DNA of 56,039 bases from Actinomycetota bacterium. Lineage in GTDB: Bacteria > Actinomycetota > Acidimicrobiia > Acidimicrobiales > Ilumatobacteraceae. Each line of letters opens with the position of its first letter. The stretch's first letter is position 1. The position numbers were made by a program, and so were the translations under genes. Location of the stretch: assembly GCA_005790505.1 (NCBI GenBank), contig SXUP01000018.1, positions 1 through 56,039 of the forward strand, in the 5' to 3' direction. Below the pieces are notes generated by a model, which was given only the letters and a program-made list of their open reading frames with translations, ran no database searches and had not been told where the DNA came from. This document shows positions 8,723 through 18,971 of this stretch, one piece after another.

Positions 8723-10802
8723 GGTGACGTTTTAAAAACGAAAGTTGATGAAGAAGCAGATTCTCGGCGATTATTTCTTGAGGAGCCATGTGCGTAACTC
8801 CTGACAACGGGAGCACCTCATGTGGTTTACCAACCGCGAGAAGAGCCGAAGATAATTGCAGAGTGTGGGCAGCCACAACATTGTCGTCAGAAAGTCCATG
8901 AATCAGCAGAAGTGGACGCGATAATTTGTCGGCATCATTGATGAGCGAAGTCGAGTCATATGGGTGACTGTCGTTCTCGGGATGACCCAGGTACCGCTCT
9001 GTGTAATGGGTGTCATAGAGGGTCCAGTCGGTAACGGGTGCGCCCGCAACAGCACAATGGAAAATGTCAGGCCGACGCAACACGCCAAGCGCAGCAAGAT
9101 ATCCGCCAAAACTCCAACCCCTGATACCAACCCGAGACAAGTCGGCGAGGGGTTCAATGTCGCCGAGGGCGAGGGCAACTTCAACTTGATCTGCCAAGAC
9201 TGCATTTGCCAAATCGTGATAGACGCTACGTTCCCACTCGGTGCCAAGACCTGGTGTGCCCGCACCATCGACCACGACCACGACAAAACCTTGATCAGCA
9301 AACCATTGAGATGTGGCAAATGAGTGCGCCGATGCGACTACGCGTTGAGAATGTGGTCCTCCATATGGATCAAAAAGCACAGGAAGGCGTGATGCAATTG
9401 GGTTTCGGGGCGTGATCACGGCAATCGGGATCGCCCTATCGCCGACGCGATGAAATTGCGTTGTTGGTAAAAATGGGAGTGGCTCTGCGTAGTTCGCAAT
9501 CTCTAAGTGGTCGCCATTAGGCCCATCGCCAGATAAATAAATATTAAAACTTGCACGAGTGTGCGTAGCAGAGTTTGTCCGCGCGACTGTGAGGTTTTCA
9601 CTGCTGACTGCGGATGAGGTGAGGTTTCCGTCATGAATGCAGTCAAGAGAGAGAGTCTCGGTGTCGTAACTCCAGATGTGCAGAACCGATGGTATGTCAA
9701 TGGGATTGGCATTAAAGACAATTCGCTGACCGACGTGACTTACTGAACGGACCTGCAGATCGGGTGGTGTAATAGCAACATTGTTTAGCAGCAATCGACG
9801 CGCACCGTCTCTGTCTGCACATGTGACAAGTTGGTTATCAGGAGTAAGCGCCGGTGTTCCGGGTACTAGTTCAACCCATTGTGGGTCTGTGTCTGTGTAG
9901 CGCTGTACGCACAAACCAGACACCGTGTTGATATCAAAAATGGCGACATCCCGTTGGTCTCTGGTTTGCACTTGCACGATGCAACCTGCTTTGCTCCATT
10001 GAACTGCCGTTATATATTCCCACTCATCAGCAATGTCTATTCGGGTGATTGTTGCTGTATTTACATCCACGAGATGTAGCGAGGTTGTCGCATTGGCCGT
10101 TCCGGCTGCCGGATAATGATGCGCAACCGGGGCTAGGGCAGGACTAGCAGGATCGGCGATGTACCACGAGTTGACGTTGCCAACATCAACTCGTTCGGCG
10201 ATGATGTGCGTCCCTGTTGGCGACCACCAGTATCCACGGTGTCGGCCCATTTCTTCGGCTGCGACGAATTCGGGTGATCCCCATGTCACTGTTTCTTCGG
10301 GGTCTGAGCACAGAGTTGTTTCTTGGCCATCGAGTGAGCACACGCAGAGGTCTCCGCCGCGAACGTATGCAATGCGAGTACCAGTTGGATCTAATCGGGG
10401 ATCAAAAATGCCAGATGCAACATTGATCGCTCGTGGTGGGGTCTTGTCAACAAGAGAACAGACAAATAGAACGCCCCCCAATACAAAAGTTGCAGTACTC
10501 ACATTTGCGTCGCATGCATATGTCGTGATTCCGCCCGCTCCTTCACGGGCACGTTCTCGTCGCCGACGTTCTTGCATGGTGAGCAATGTGTCGTCAGCAA
10601 GCAAGGTGGTTGGATCTGCCACACAATGTTCTGAACGAGTGGAAACGTCAAGTACCCATAGCGCATTGGCCCTGTTGGTTCCGCTGGCACTTCGGGCAAA
10701 GACAATGCGTGAACCATCAGGCGCGATCAGCAGATTTCGTGGTTCGCCCAACGTGAAACGCTGAGTGCGTGCCGACAGGCGAGGAAATGATTCGCTCGTC
10801 AC
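8703..10802 (-). CDS. S9 family peptidase, dipeptidyl-peptidase IV type
   Basis: A serine peptidase of the prolyl oligopeptidase family. The N-terminal two-thirds has the beta-propeller repeats of DPP IV. It includes the Glu-Glu element AEEMGRHRGYWWSP that binds the free N-terminus of dipeptide substrates in this subfamily. The C-terminal alpha/beta-hydrolase holds the nucleophile Ser564 in GWSFGG, the Asp of LSDDNVV and His671 in GVTHM. No signal peptide is evident, so it is probably cytoplasmic and trims peptides, especially Xaa-Pro or Xaa-Ala N-termini. 699 residues is normal. Tail-to-tail overlap with prmC. Confidence 0.93.
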   Translation of the reverse strand: MTSESFPRLSARTQRFTLGEPRNLLIAPDGSRIVFARSASGTNRANALWVLDVSTRSEHCVADPTTLLADDTLLTMQERRRRERAREGAGGITTYACDANVSTATFVLGGVLFVCSLVDKTPPRAINVASGIFDPRLDPTGTRIAYVRGGDLCVCSLDGQETTLCSDPEETVTWGSPEFVAAEEMGRHRGYWWSPTGTHIIAERVDVGNVNSWYIADPASPALAPVAHHYPAAGTANATTSLHLVDVNTATITRIDIADEWEYITAVQWSKAGCIVQVQTRDQRDVAIFDINTVSGLCVQRYTDTDPQWVELVPGTPALTPDNQLVTCADRDGARRLLLNNVAITPPDLQVRSVSHVGQRIVFNANPIDIPSVLHIWSYDTETLSLDCIHDGNLTSSAVSSENLTVARTNSATHTRASFNIYLSGDGPNGDHLEIANYAEPLPFLPTTQFHRVGDRAIPIAVITPRNPIASRLPVLFDPYGGPHSQRVVASAHSFATSQWFADQGFVVVVVDGAGTPGLGTEWERSVYHDLANAVLADQVEVALALGDIEPLADLSRVGIRGWSFGGYLAALGVLRRPDIFHCAVAGAPVTDWTLYDTHYTERYLGHPENDSHPYDSTSLINDADKLSRPLLLIHGLSDDNVVAAHTLQLSSALLAVGKPHEVLPLSGVTHMAPQEIIAENLLLHQLSFLKRHLKKVAQ

Positions 10803-10811
10803 TAGATCAAA

Positions 10812-11861
10812 CTATTTCTGTGGTTCGACGAGTATTTTGGCGTGTTGCTCGGGATTACCCAAGTCAATGAAAGCCTGCGGAACACCATCAATTCCAACAC
10901 TGCCGGTGAGCAACGGCGACAGGTCGACATCACCTTGGGCGATTGCATGAAGTGAATATGCAAACTCATCAGGTTCGTATCCGAGTGCAAATTGCAAATT
11001 GAGTTCGCGTGTCACCGCCACCATTGGATGCATTTGATCGGCCTGCATACACGCACCAACGACTAAGACATGCCCACTGCGAGGCGCCATTCGCATTGCT
11101 TCATCAATCATTGTGGGCACACCGACAGCTTCGAAGATAAATCGTTCACGGGTTGTTGCGGTTTCACGCCAGGCCTGTATTGCTGGAGTTTCGCGCGGGT
11201 CGACGACAACGTCAGCGCCAAGTTGCAAGGCAAGTTCGCGCCGTCGCGGAGAAAAATCAGCACCAACGATTGGCCCGATGCCTTTCATTTTTAATTCGGC
11301 AATGACAGCAAGTCCCACAGGGCCAAGCCCAATGACAATCGCGGAGTTTTCTTGGGTGATGCGACTCTTGGCGACGGCGTGCACGCCGACTGCAAGCGGT
11401 TCAGTGAGAGCTGCCAATCGGGGACTGAGGCCATTGGGAACTTTTAGCGCCAACATGTCGTTGAGAATCATCATGTCGGCGTATCCACCGTTGTAAAGAT
11501 TTGAATATCCGACTGGATGCAATCCAGATGCATCAAATGCAAGAGGCATTGATACAACGATGTCACCTGCATGCAAATTGGCGCAGTCAGGACCGACCTC
11601 AAGAACTTCACAACAAAACTCATGGCCCATGATTGTGTCCTTAGCAGCAATGAAAGAAGTGACGGGCATGGGGCTCGGATCAGCCCAATTGTTGAGTGTT
11701 TCAGACAAGGCAAGGGATTCTTTGCCGTGTTTGAGCATGTGTAGGTCACTGCCGCAAATGCCACAGGCAAGAACCTTTGTTAGAACTTGGCCGCTATTTG
11801 GCACAGGGTCGGCCACAGTGTCGACTCGTAGTTTCCAGTTATTCATGATTGTTGCCCGCAT
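10812..11861 (-). CDS. Zinc-dependent medium-chain alcohol dehydrogenase
   Basis: 349 residues of the MDR superfamily. The catalytic zinc site is recognisable from CGICGSDLH near residue 33 and GHEFCCEV near residue 80. The nucleotide-binding motif is GLGPVGLAV. The usual four-cysteine structural-zinc lobe is missing: the region after residue 100 has no Cys cluster. It ends nine bases before the S9 peptidase start and follows the thiolase-like gene by 26 bp, so the three minus-strand genes probably form one transcript. The substrate cannot be read from the sequence; the thiolase neighbour suggests a branched or sterol-like carbon source. Confidence 0.88.
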   Translation of the reverse strand: MRATIMNNWKLRVDTVADPVPNSGQVLTKVLACGICGSDLHMLKHGKESLALSETLNNWADPSPMPVTSFIAAKDTIMGHEFCCEVLEVGPDCANLHAGDIVVSMPLAFDASGLHPVGYSNLYNGGYADMMILNDMLALKVPNGLSPRLAALTEPLAVGVHAVAKSRITQENSAIVIGLGPVGLAVIAELKMKGIGPIVGADFSPRRRELALQLGADVVVDPRETPAIQAWRETATTRERFIFEAVGVPTMIDEAMRMAPRSGHVLVVGACMQADQMHPMVAVTRELNLQFALGYEPDEFAYSLHAIAQGDVDLSPLLTGSVGIDGVPQAFIDLGNPEQHAKILVEPQK

Positions 11862-11887
11862 GTTTTATCCCTATTCAATTGTGGTGA

Positions 11888-13369
11888 TTACGAGTTCACA
11901 AACATGATTCCACTTGAGTCAAGAACGCATGAACGACCAACCCATTCACCCTCGCACAATGCAGCGGCAAGGTCTGTGTCGGTACTTTGTCCCCAAGCCC
12001 TGCGTCCGTCGGCCAATAGACATGCCGCATACGCAGTTTCTGGCAGACCATCGCGATTATGCATCACCGTGTATGCCTCTATCGTGGCTGGTCCTGGTGC
12101 ATCGGCTGCAACGGCTAGTTCACGCATCGGCAACGCATCAATCTCGGCTTGTGGATTGGCATAGCGGAACCCGTTGCTTGTCGGTTCGGTGCCATAAACG
12201 CCAAAAGAATGTTTTGTCGTAAAGCCTCCGTTACCCCAAATCAAACCTTTGTTGCCTGGATTGGCACGAAGCTCATTGGCCATCGTGGCAATTGCGTGCA
12301 TGACGTAATTATTCCATGGACCACCGTTGAAGGGCAGTCCACCAGTGCGAGTGAGTTGTGAGGTGATGTCGAGTCCCAACGACTCTGCACCAAGTTGTGT
12401 TGCGGACGGAAAACACGAGTACAAATCAACAAAGTCGATCTCGTCAATATTTGAGCCAGCCAAGTCAAGTGCAGATTTTCCACCAATGCGAATCGCTGGG
12501 GTTTCATAGAAGTTGTTTCGATTGGAGACAAAAATATGTTCATGGGTATCGGTTCCTGAGTGCATGAACACCCACCTATCGCGGGGGACACCGAGGGACT
12601 CCGCTTTGGCAACTGAACACACCATCAATGCCGCGGCCATGTCGACGTCATTATTGGAGTTCATAAGTTTTGGGTATGGCATCCCGATCATGCGGTTTGT
12701 CGGTGAGACCGTTCGGATTTCTTCGGGCGCATAAAAACGCTGAGACCAGGCATTCGGATTTGTGGCGGCAACAGCAGAAAATCGGGACCATAACTCGCTG
12801 ATGTGTATCTGATGATCCTGCACTGAACGACCAGCGTGAGCACGCACGGCAGTCTCAAACATTGGATACAATTGAATCGGCGCGTACATCTTGCGCTCAA
12901 TTTCTTCTGGGTGCACAATTTTTTTCTCTTCAGTCACCATTGTTGGCGCGATATCAGTTGAGCGCCAATCCAGTTCAACACCGGCAACACGGGCGCGCTT
13001 GCGCGTTCTGCTGGTTTCGCCGCCAGCCAAAAAGACGAGGTCGATTTCGCCTCGTTGAATCTGTTGAGAGGCGATATTGACAAGCATCTGCGGTGTGTTG
13101 CCCCCAGTTGCTGACAGGCCCAACTCTTTGGGCTCAAGTTTCAAGTCTTGGGCCACAAAATAAGCAGGGTTTGTGTATCGCCAAGACAGCAAACTGACTA
13201 TTCGCAAGGCGTCCGGATTAGGGATTGATGCCAGACCAGCATCTCGTGAGGCAAGAGAAATAGCCTCGACTATCAGTGCGACTGGATCTTTGGCGTCCTT
13301 GAGTCCCTCTGCATGCTGTGCCACCTGCCCAGTTCCGATGATGATGGGCGTGCGGGGATCAAGTGACAT
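11888..13369 (-). CDS. Acetyl-CoA acetyltransferase-like (thiolase superfamily) protein
   Basis: 493 residues starting at MSLDPRTPIIIGTGQ; an upstream in-frame start would add 52 residues that do not fit the family and would run into the divergent rpiB. The thiolase N-terminal fold is clear (residues 1-270). At the position where thiolases have the nucleophilic Cys there is TGGNTPQMLVN, without Cys, as in the SCP-x-like acetyl-CoA acetyltransferase subgroup. YSCFPSATQL and NGGPWNNYVMHAI follow, and the last ~80 residues look like an OB-fold domain. It may be a non-canonical thiolase acting on bulky acyl-CoA. Start chosen by homology pattern. Confidence 0.85.
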   Translation of the reverse strand: MSLDPRTPIIIGTGQVAQHAEGLKDAKDPVALIVEAISLASRDAGLASIPNPDALRIVSLLSWRYTNPAYFVAQDLKLEPKELGLSATGGNTPQMLVNIASQQIQRGEIDLVFLAGGETSRTRKRARVAGVELDWRSTDIAPTMVTEEKKIVHPEEIERKMYAPIQLYPMFETAVRAHAGRSVQDHQIHISELWSRFSAVAATNPNAWSQRFYAPEEIRTVSPTNRMIGMPYPKLMNSNNDVDMAAALMVCSVAKAESLGVPRDRWVFMHSGTDTHEHIFVSNRNNFYETPAIRIGGKSALDLAGSNIDEIDFVDLYSCFPSATQLGAESLGLDITSQLTRTGGLPFNGGPWNNYVMHAIATMANELRANPGNKGLIWGNGGFTTKHSFGVYGTEPTSNGFRYANPQAEIDALPMRELAVAADAPGPATIEAYTVMHNRDGLPETAYAACLLADGRRAWGQSTDTDLAAALCEGEWVGRSCVLDSSGIMFVNS

Positions 13370-13417
13370 AGGTCTAACGCTAGGCGCTGAGGTGGTCGGA
13401 ACCTTATGCTGGAACCA

Positions 13418-13873
13418 ATGACACGAATCGCAATCGGTGCCGATCATGCAGGCTTCCTGCTGAAGCAACATCTCATCGAGGTGCTGGCGTCTAACGGACA
13501 CGATGTGCAAGATTTCGGAACTCATTCGCAGGAGAGTGTTGATTATCCGCCCATCTGCGCTGGTGTCGGTCGCGCTGTGCGCGACGGCAAGGCTGACTTT
13601 GGGATTGTCCTAGGCGGAAGTGGACAAGGCGAACAATTAGCCGCAAATAAGGTGCGCGGCGTTCGAGCTGCACTTTGCAATGATTTGTATACCGCTCGTA
13701 TGGCGCGCGAACACAACAATGCCAATGTGCTCTCCATGGGAGCACGAGTAGTAGGAATTGGCTTGGCTGAAGAAATTTTAATAATGTTTCTAGGGACAGC
13801 TTTTGCTGGCGGGCGGCACCAACGTCGAGTCGCACAGTTATCCGAAATCGAACAAGAAGAAGCGGGACGTTAA
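13418..13873 (+). CDS. rpiB: Ribose-5-phosphate isomerase B
   Basis: Interconverts ribose 5-phosphate and ribulose 5-phosphate. The family N-terminus [11 protein letters not shown], the catalytic-Cys region [12 protein letters not shown] and the phosphate-binding GGSGQGE are all seen, as is [13 protein letters not shown]. The start is set at 13418, where the protein begins [10 protein letters not shown] as in other RpiB proteins; an ATG four codons earlier is also possible. Its stop overlaps the glyA start (TAATG), indicating translational coupling. Divergent from the thiolase-like gene over 48 bp, which must contain both promoters. Confidence 0.95.
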   Translation: MTRIAIGADHAGFLLKQHLIEVLASNGHDVQDFGTHSQESVDYPPICAGVGRAVRDGKADFGIVLGGSGQGEQLAANKVRGVRAALCNDLYTARMAREHNNANVLSMGARVVGIGLAEEILIMFLGTAFAGGRHQRRVAQLSEIEQEEAGR

Positions 13874-15129
13874 TGCCTTGGCCACGAGAAAATAGTCCCG
13901 ATACCGAAGTTTTCGGTTTACTTGAAAAAGAACGGGTTCGTCAAAACACTGGTTTGCAATTAATTGCGAGTGAGAATTTCACATCTCCAGATGTCATGCG
14001 GGCAACTGGCTCGGTTTTTACAAACAAGTACAGCGAGGGATACCCCGGAAAAAGATATTACGGAGGTAACTCGGTCGTTGATGATGTTGAATCGCTGGCC
14101 ATTGATCGTGTCAAGCAACTTTTTGGGGCTGATCACGCCAACGTTCAGCCACACTCGGGGGCGAGTGCCAATATGGCAGTCTATTTGGGTTTGTTGCAAC
14201 CAGGAGACACGCTGTTGGGACTGAGTCTTGATCACGGCGGTCACCTCACCCACGGGTCGCCAGTAAATGCAAGCGGAATCCTGTACAACTTTTTGAGCTA
14301 CAAAGTAACGCCTGGCGATGAGCGAATTGACTTTCAAGAAATGCGTGACCTTGCACTGCAACACCGCCCCAAAATGATTGTCGCCGGTACAACGAGTTAT
14401 CCGCGTCGGCTAGATCCAGAGCCATTCAAGGCAATCGCCGACGAGGTTGGCGCGCTGCTGATGTTTGATATTGCCCACATCGCAGGATTGGTTGCTGGTG
14501 GTGCTCATCCGAATCCTGTTCCGTTTGCTGATGTCGTCACATTCACAACGCACAAAACTTTGCGTGGTCCACGGGGCGGGTGCATCTTGAGCAAAGCCGA
14601 GCATGCAAAAGTAATTGACAAAGCGGTGTTTCCCGGTAGCCAAGGCGGCCCATTAGAACATGCGATTGCTGCCAAGGCGGTCGCTTTTCGTGAAGCACTT
14701 GACCCATCTTTCAAGGTTTACGTGCAACAGATTGTGAAAAATGCATCTGCCCTCGCAGCAGCACTTTCCCAACAGGGCTTTCGTTTAGTAAGTGGCGGCA
14801 CTGACAATCACCTAATGGTTGTCGATCTGCGGCCATTTGATGCTGAGTGCACGGGCAAAGAGGCGCAACTCATCCTCGATGAGGCCGGCATCACGCTCAA
14901 TAAAAACACGGTGCCAAATGATCCACGTAGTCCATTTGTTACATCAGGGGTTCGCATCGGTACGCCTGCGATAACGACACAAGGGATGAAGGAGCCAGAA
15001 ATGGCTGAAATCGCCGAACTGATCGCGCAGACTCTGCGCGTTCGCAACGATCCGCCGGCCGTGGCTGCCGTGCGCCAGCGTGTAGATGCTTTGTGCTCGC
15101 GGTTTCCTGTTTACCCACACGCTTTCTAG
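13873..15129 (+). CDS. glyA: Serine hydroxymethyltransferase
   Basis: PLP enzyme converting serine and tetrahydrofolate into glycine and methylene-THF. The sequence has the family opening [12 protein letters not shown], the substrate and PLP motif [13 protein letters not shown], and the PLP lysine in [14 protein letters not shown] near residue 230. 418 residues is full length. It is fused by stop/start overlap to rpiB, and the WecA-like gene follows after 56 nt. The glyA-wecA-atp order is conserved in Actinobacteria. Confidence 0.97.
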   Translation: MPWPRENSPDTEVFGLLEKERVRQNTGLQLIASENFTSPDVMRATGSVFTNKYSEGYPGKRYYGGNSVVDDVESLAIDRVKQLFGADHANVQPHSGASANMAVYLGLLQPGDTLLGLSLDHGGHLTHGSPVNASGILYNFLSYKVTPGDERIDFQEMRDLALQHRPKMIVAGTTSYPRRLDPEPFKAIADEVGALLMFDIAHIAGLVAGGAHPNPVPFADVVTFTTHKTLRGPRGGCILSKAEHAKVIDKAVFPGSQGGPLEHAIAAKAVAFREALDPSFKVYVQQIVKNASALAAALSQQGFRLVSGGTDNHLMVVDLRPFDAECTGKEAQLILDEAGITLNKNTVPNDPRSPFVTSGVRIGTPAITTQGMKEPEMAEIAELIAQTLRVRNDPPAVAAVRQRVDALCSRFPVYPHAF

Positions 15130-15185
15130 AGGTTTTAAGGCAAGCACTTCTTCAACAAGTGGGCACAGCGTAGGCTCGTCTTTCA

Positions 15186-16313
15186 ATGGGTAGCTATTTA
15201 GTCATCATGCTGTGCGCCTTTGGCGTCACTGCGGCATCTACTCCTCTTGTGAGGCGAATGGCGATCAATCGCCAGTGGCTTGCTCTCCCAGACGAGCGCA
15301 AGGTACACAAACTTCCTACACCCGATGTTGGAGGAATTGCGATGTTCATCGGTGTCGTGGTGTCGTTGTTTGTGGCCTGGCGCATGGGGCGCTTCAGCAA
15401 TTTATTTGTTGGCAATAACGAACCAGCAGGAATTGTGATTGGTGCATTTATTATTTTGTGTTTTGGTGTTCGCGATGACATAAAAGAAATTTCTGCGCCT
15501 GCGCGGGTAGTCGGGACAGTTGTCGCGGGACTCGTTTTGGTGTATTTCGGGGTCACGATGTTCTATTTTCGACTCCCGTTCATTGATGTCTTTCAGGTTT
15601 CAAATGACTGGACACCAATCGTCACAGTCATCTGGTTACTCATGATGACCCAAGCAATTAATTTGATTGATGGCTTAGATGGTCTGGCGGCCGGCATCGT
15701 GGCGATTGCGTCAGGAACATTTTTCATCTACAGCCAACATCTTGCTCATCTCGGGCTGCTTTCTGAGCCAAATCTCGGGCCACTCATTGCAGCCATAACG
15801 GCGGGAGTCTGCCTTGGTTTCTTGCCATACAACTTCAGCCCCGCAAGTATTTTTATGGGTGATGGTGGCGCATATTTGTTGGGCTTTTTGTTGGCAGTTT
15901 CTACAAGTGTTGTGGGTGGGCGAGCAGATCCGGCAACGCAGGGTTTCAGTGGGCAAACCTATTTCTTTCTGGCACCACTTTTTATTCCCATCATTATTTT
16001 GGGCGTCCCCATCTTTGATGTGCTATTCGCCATCATTCGGCGTGTTGGTCGAGGCGAAGATTTCTCCAAGGCAGATAAGGGACACCTTCATCATCGGCTC
16101 ATCAATTTGGGCCACGGTCCACGACGAGCAGTCGTCATCTTGTGGGGCTGGACAATCTTGCTGTCGGGTTTCGTGATATTTCCGGTTTTCAACCCAAGCA
16201 CGAGTCGGAGTCTCGCAATCTTTGGAATAATTGCATTGGTGCTTTCCCTCTACACGGTGCTTCATCCAGATTTGCATTGGCGCAACTCAAGAAGTGCCAA
16301 GGCAGAGTCCTAG
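15186..16313 (+). CDS. WecA/TagO-like polyprenyl-phosphate sugar-1-phosphate transferase
   Basis: Integral membrane enzyme of glycosyltransferase family 4 that puts a UDP-sugar phosphate (probably GlcNAc-1-P) on undecaprenyl or decaprenyl phosphate to start a cell-wall or envelope glycan. About ten hydrophobic segments are visible. Signature loops are NLIDGLDGLAAG (Mg-binding Asp), SPASIFMGDGGAYLLGF and the His-rich KGHLHHRLINLGHG motif near residue 300, which fits the WecA group better than MraY. In mycobacteria the orthologue upstream of the atp operon starts arabinogalactan synthesis; I infer a similar role. Confidence 0.92.
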   Translation: MGSYLVIMLCAFGVTAASTPLVRRMAINRQWLALPDERKVHKLPTPDVGGIAMFIGVVVSLFVAWRMGRFSNLFVGNNEPAGIVIGAFIILCFGVRDDIKEISAPARVVGTVVAGLVLVYFGVTMFYFRLPFIDVFQVSNDWTPIVTVIWLLMMTQAINLIDGLDGLAAGIVAIASGTFFIYSQHLAHLGLLSEPNLGPLIAAITAGVCLGFLPYNFSPASIFMGDGGAYLLGFLLAVSTSVVGGRADPATQGFSGQTYFFLAPLFIPIIILGVPIFDVLFAIIRRVGRGEDFSKADKGHLHHRLINLGHGPRRAVVILWGWTILLSGFVIFPVFNPSTSRSLAIFGIIALVLSLYTVLHPDLHWRNSRSAKAES

Positions 16314-16328
16314 CAACTTCGCAAAATG

Positions 16329-16356
16329 TTGACTTTTACCATTGACGCGCTAGATT
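16329..16356 (+). promoter_or_regulatory. Candidate sigma-70-type promoter of the ATP synthase operon
   Basis: TTGACT (16329-16334) and TAGATT (16351-16356) are separated by 16 bp. They lie in the only sizeable gap (92 bp) before the first atp gene at 16406. Predicted by eye. Confidence 0.4.
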
Positions 16357-16405
16357 GAGAAGCCGTTCACAAGGTCGTGAACGTTGTCTGAGGTAGATAC
16401 GAAAA

Positions 16406-16681
16406 ATGGCTCTCAAACTCATCCCGACGCGCAGACCGATTGCCAACACCAACGAAACCATGGGGCACGGGGCTGAAATCGCTGGAGTGGTTTTAGTTTT
16501 TTTCTTGATTGGACTGGGCCTTGACTCATGGCTCAATACAACACCTCTATTCATGGTGATTCTGAGCATCGCGGCAGTGGTTGAGCAGTTCGCCAAGATG
16601 TATTTCGTCTACACGCATCGAATGCGAGAACTTGAAAAAGATCGTGCCAAAGACGCCCGTGGGGGACAGGGTCGGGTGTGA
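16406..16681 (+). CDS. AtpZ/AtpI-like small membrane protein
   Basis: 91 residues with two hydrophobic helices (about 25-42 and 47-65) followed by a highly charged C-terminal tail. First gene of the ATP synthase operon. It resembles AtpZ (formerly Ca/Mg-transport subunit of the F0F1 cluster), which forms a complex with AtpI and assists c-ring assembly. The stop overlaps the start of the next gene, so the two are coupled. Short and divergent, hence family-level confidence only. Confidence 0.75.
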   Translation: MALKLIPTRRPIANTNETMGHGAEIAGVVLVFFLIGLGLDSWLNTTPLFMVILSIAAVVEQFAKMYFVYTHRMRELEKDRAKDARGGQGRV

Positions 16682-17127
16682 CTTCCGACCAATCGTCACC
16701 ATTCACTACAGGTCTGGCGGGTCCAGCTCCTGAGTTGTCAGTCTCTCGTGACCTCGTCAAACGTGGTCTCCTCGTGGCACCGTTGTTTTGCCTGATTTCC
16801 GGCGTCATTTGGGGCTTAGATGGGGCATTTTCCTGTGCTTTTGCCATGGGTCTGGTCTTATTGAACTTCTTAATGGCTGCCGCTTTAATGGCCTACACCG
16901 CGCCGATCTCGCTGGCTCTGATGATGGGGGCATCACTTTTTGGCTATCTTGTCCGCCTCGGACTGATCTTTTTGGCGGTCATGTTGGTCAAGGACTTCTC
17001 GTGGGTTTCGCTTCAGGCCCTCGGATGCACCATTATTGTTACGCACCTCGGGCTTTTGTTCTGGGAGCTCAAGTACATATCCGCCTCACTTGCATTTCCT
17101 GGTCTCAAGCCAGGCAAGCAAAAATAA
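16678..17127 (+). CDS. AtpI-like (ATP synthase subunit I) membrane protein
   Basis: 149 residues, GTG start overlapping the preceding gene by 4 bp. Four hydrophobic helices lie at about 30-50, 52-72, 78-100 and 105-128, the AtpI pattern, ending in a basic tail. AtpI is an assembly factor for the c-ring. The call relies on topology and on position directly before atpB rather than on a diagnostic motif. Confidence 0.75.
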   Translation: MTSDQSSPFTTGLAGPAPELSVSRDLVKRGLLVAPLFCLISGVIWGLDGAFSCAFAMGLVLLNFLMAAALMAYTAPISLALMMGASLFGYLVRLGLIFLAVMLVKDFSWVSLQALGCTIIVTHLGLLFWELKYISASLAFPGLKPGKQK

Positions 17128-17172
17128 AGTCCAGTCCAGCACTAACGAAAATCACTGAAGGATTACAACAAC

Positions 17173-17931
17173 GTGTTCGCATTTGAATTTCCTCCGATTA
17201 ACGAAATCCTTCGTTGGCAGGACATCTTCCCAGGTTTTAATAAAATCGCTCTAATTGCCGTCGCTGCGACAGTCATTAGTGTCTCGCTTTTTTTGATTGC
17301 GGCTCGACAGGACTATCGCGAAGCTCCAACAGGCAGTCGTAACTTGGCGGAAATTTCAGTTGAGTTCATTGAAGAGAACATCATCATGCAAACAATGGGC
17401 CGTGACGGACTTGGTTGGACGCCTTTTCTACTCTCACTTTTTCTATTCATTTATTTGTGCAACGTTCCGGGAATTATCCCAATTCTGCAAATGCCGGCAA
17501 CTGCTCGGATGGCGATCCCGATTTTCCTAGCAATCGTCGTTTGGTTTGTTTATAACGCCACTGGCATAAAACATCAGGGTTTCTTTGGTTACTTCAAGAG
17601 CGTGTTGTTTCCGCCAGGAGTTCCCAAAGCACTTTATGTTTTGGTGACACCAATCGAATTCATTTCCACGATCGTCGTGCGCCCGTTCTCATTGGCAGTT
17701 CGACTTTTCGCCAACATGCTGGCTGGTCACCTTCTGCTCGTCATTTTTGCACTTCTCTCCGAGGCGTTGTTTGAAGCCCGCGACAAGGTCTTGATTCCCC
17801 TCGGAATCCTGCCTTTTGGCATGCTCATTTTCTTGACTGGATTTGAGGTGTTGGTTGGTTTCTTACAGGCTTTTATTTTTACAATTCTCACGGCGGTCTA
17901 TATCGCAGGTGCGGCACATCCAGAACACTGA
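17173..17931 (+). CDS. atpB: ATP synthase F0 subunit a
   Basis: 252 residues, GTG start, with at least five membrane helices. The essential arginine of the proton half-channels lies in FSLAVRLFANMLAGHLLL near residue 180. Residues 1-60 contain the extracytoplasmic N-terminus and first helix. The subunit provides the proton path against the c-ring. Cotranscribed with the small I-type proteins upstream and atpE 63 nt downstream. Confidence 0.96.
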   Translation: MFAFEFPPINEILRWQDIFPGFNKIALIAVAATVISVSLFLIAARQDYREAPTGSRNLAEISVEFIEENIIMQTMGRDGLGWTPFLLSLFLFIYLCNVPGIIPILQMPATARMAIPIFLAIVVWFVYNATGIKHQGFFGYFKSVLFPPGVPKALYVLVTPIEFISTIVVRPFSLAVRLFANMLAGHLLLVIFALLSEALFEARDKVLIPLGILPFGMLIFLTGFEVLVGFLQAFIFTILTAVYIAGAAHPEH

Positions 17932-17973
17932 TTATTTCGCAATACAAACAATGGTTGCGACAGCAACTCTTAA

Positions 17974-18267
<294 letters not shown>

Positions 18268-18326
18268 TACGTACTTGAGATCACAACCACAATCAAATTT
18301 CGCAATAGCGAATTCCAGGAGTTGAC

Positions 18327-18971
18327 ATGCAACATGCAGTCGCCACCCTCGCGGGCGGCAATTTAGTAAGTCTCCATTGGGTGGAGTCGGAAACGACGGA
18401 CACGACAATGCCAGGAGAGATGATGATGACGACGGCTACCCCCACAGCCGCGTCCGCTGGAGTTGCAGAGACGACTGGACCAAACCCGATTTCCCCTGAA
18501 ATGAAAGAACTGCAATGGGGTGCAGGATCATTCATCGTGCTCTTCATTCTGATGAGGTTGGTGTTGTTTCCTCGTTTGAAAAAAGGGATGGATGCGAGAT
18601 ACGCGGGTATTCGTGGGGACCATGAAGAAGCCGATGCGGCCAAAGCCGGTGCGCGGGCTGATGTCGTCGCTTACGAGACTGCTCTTAGTGAGGTTCGGGC
18701 TCAAGCAGCAACCCGAATAGATGCGGCGCGCCAGACTCTTGACAACGAGCGGCAATCACAGTTGGCGTCAGCCAACTCACGAATTGCAGCACGCCGTGCC
18801 GAAGCCGACGCACAGGCAAGTGCCGCCAAAGCAGCGGGCAGAGGTCAAATCTCAGAGGCAGTAATTGCAATTGCCACTAAAGCAACCCAAATCGCATCTG
18901 GTCGCACTCCCGATGCTGCGCTGGTAAAGCAAACTGTTACGACGACGATGGAAAGCGCAGGAGCGCAATGA
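18327..18971 (+). CDS. atpF: ATP synthase F0 subunit b (first copy)
   Basis: 214 residues. A long polar N-terminus (about 70 residues, rich in Met, Thr and Ala) precedes a single membrane helix (WGAGSFIVLFILMRLVLF) and a long Ala/Arg/Glu coiled coil, the peripheral-stalk design. AGGAG ribosome site before the ATG at 18327. The gene overlaps a second b-type gene, so the enzyme has a heterodimeric b/b' stalk. The N-terminal extension is unusually long. Confidence 0.9.
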   Translation: MQHAVATLAGGNLVSLHWVESETTDTTMPGEMMMTTATPTAASAGVAETTGPNPISPEMKELQWGAGSFIVLFILMRLVLFPRLKKGMDARYAGIRGDHEEADAAKAGARADVVAYETALSEVRAQAATRIDAARQTLDNERQSQLASANSRIAARRAEADAQASAAKAAGRGQISEAVIAIATKATQIASGRTPDAALVKQTVTTTMESAGAQ

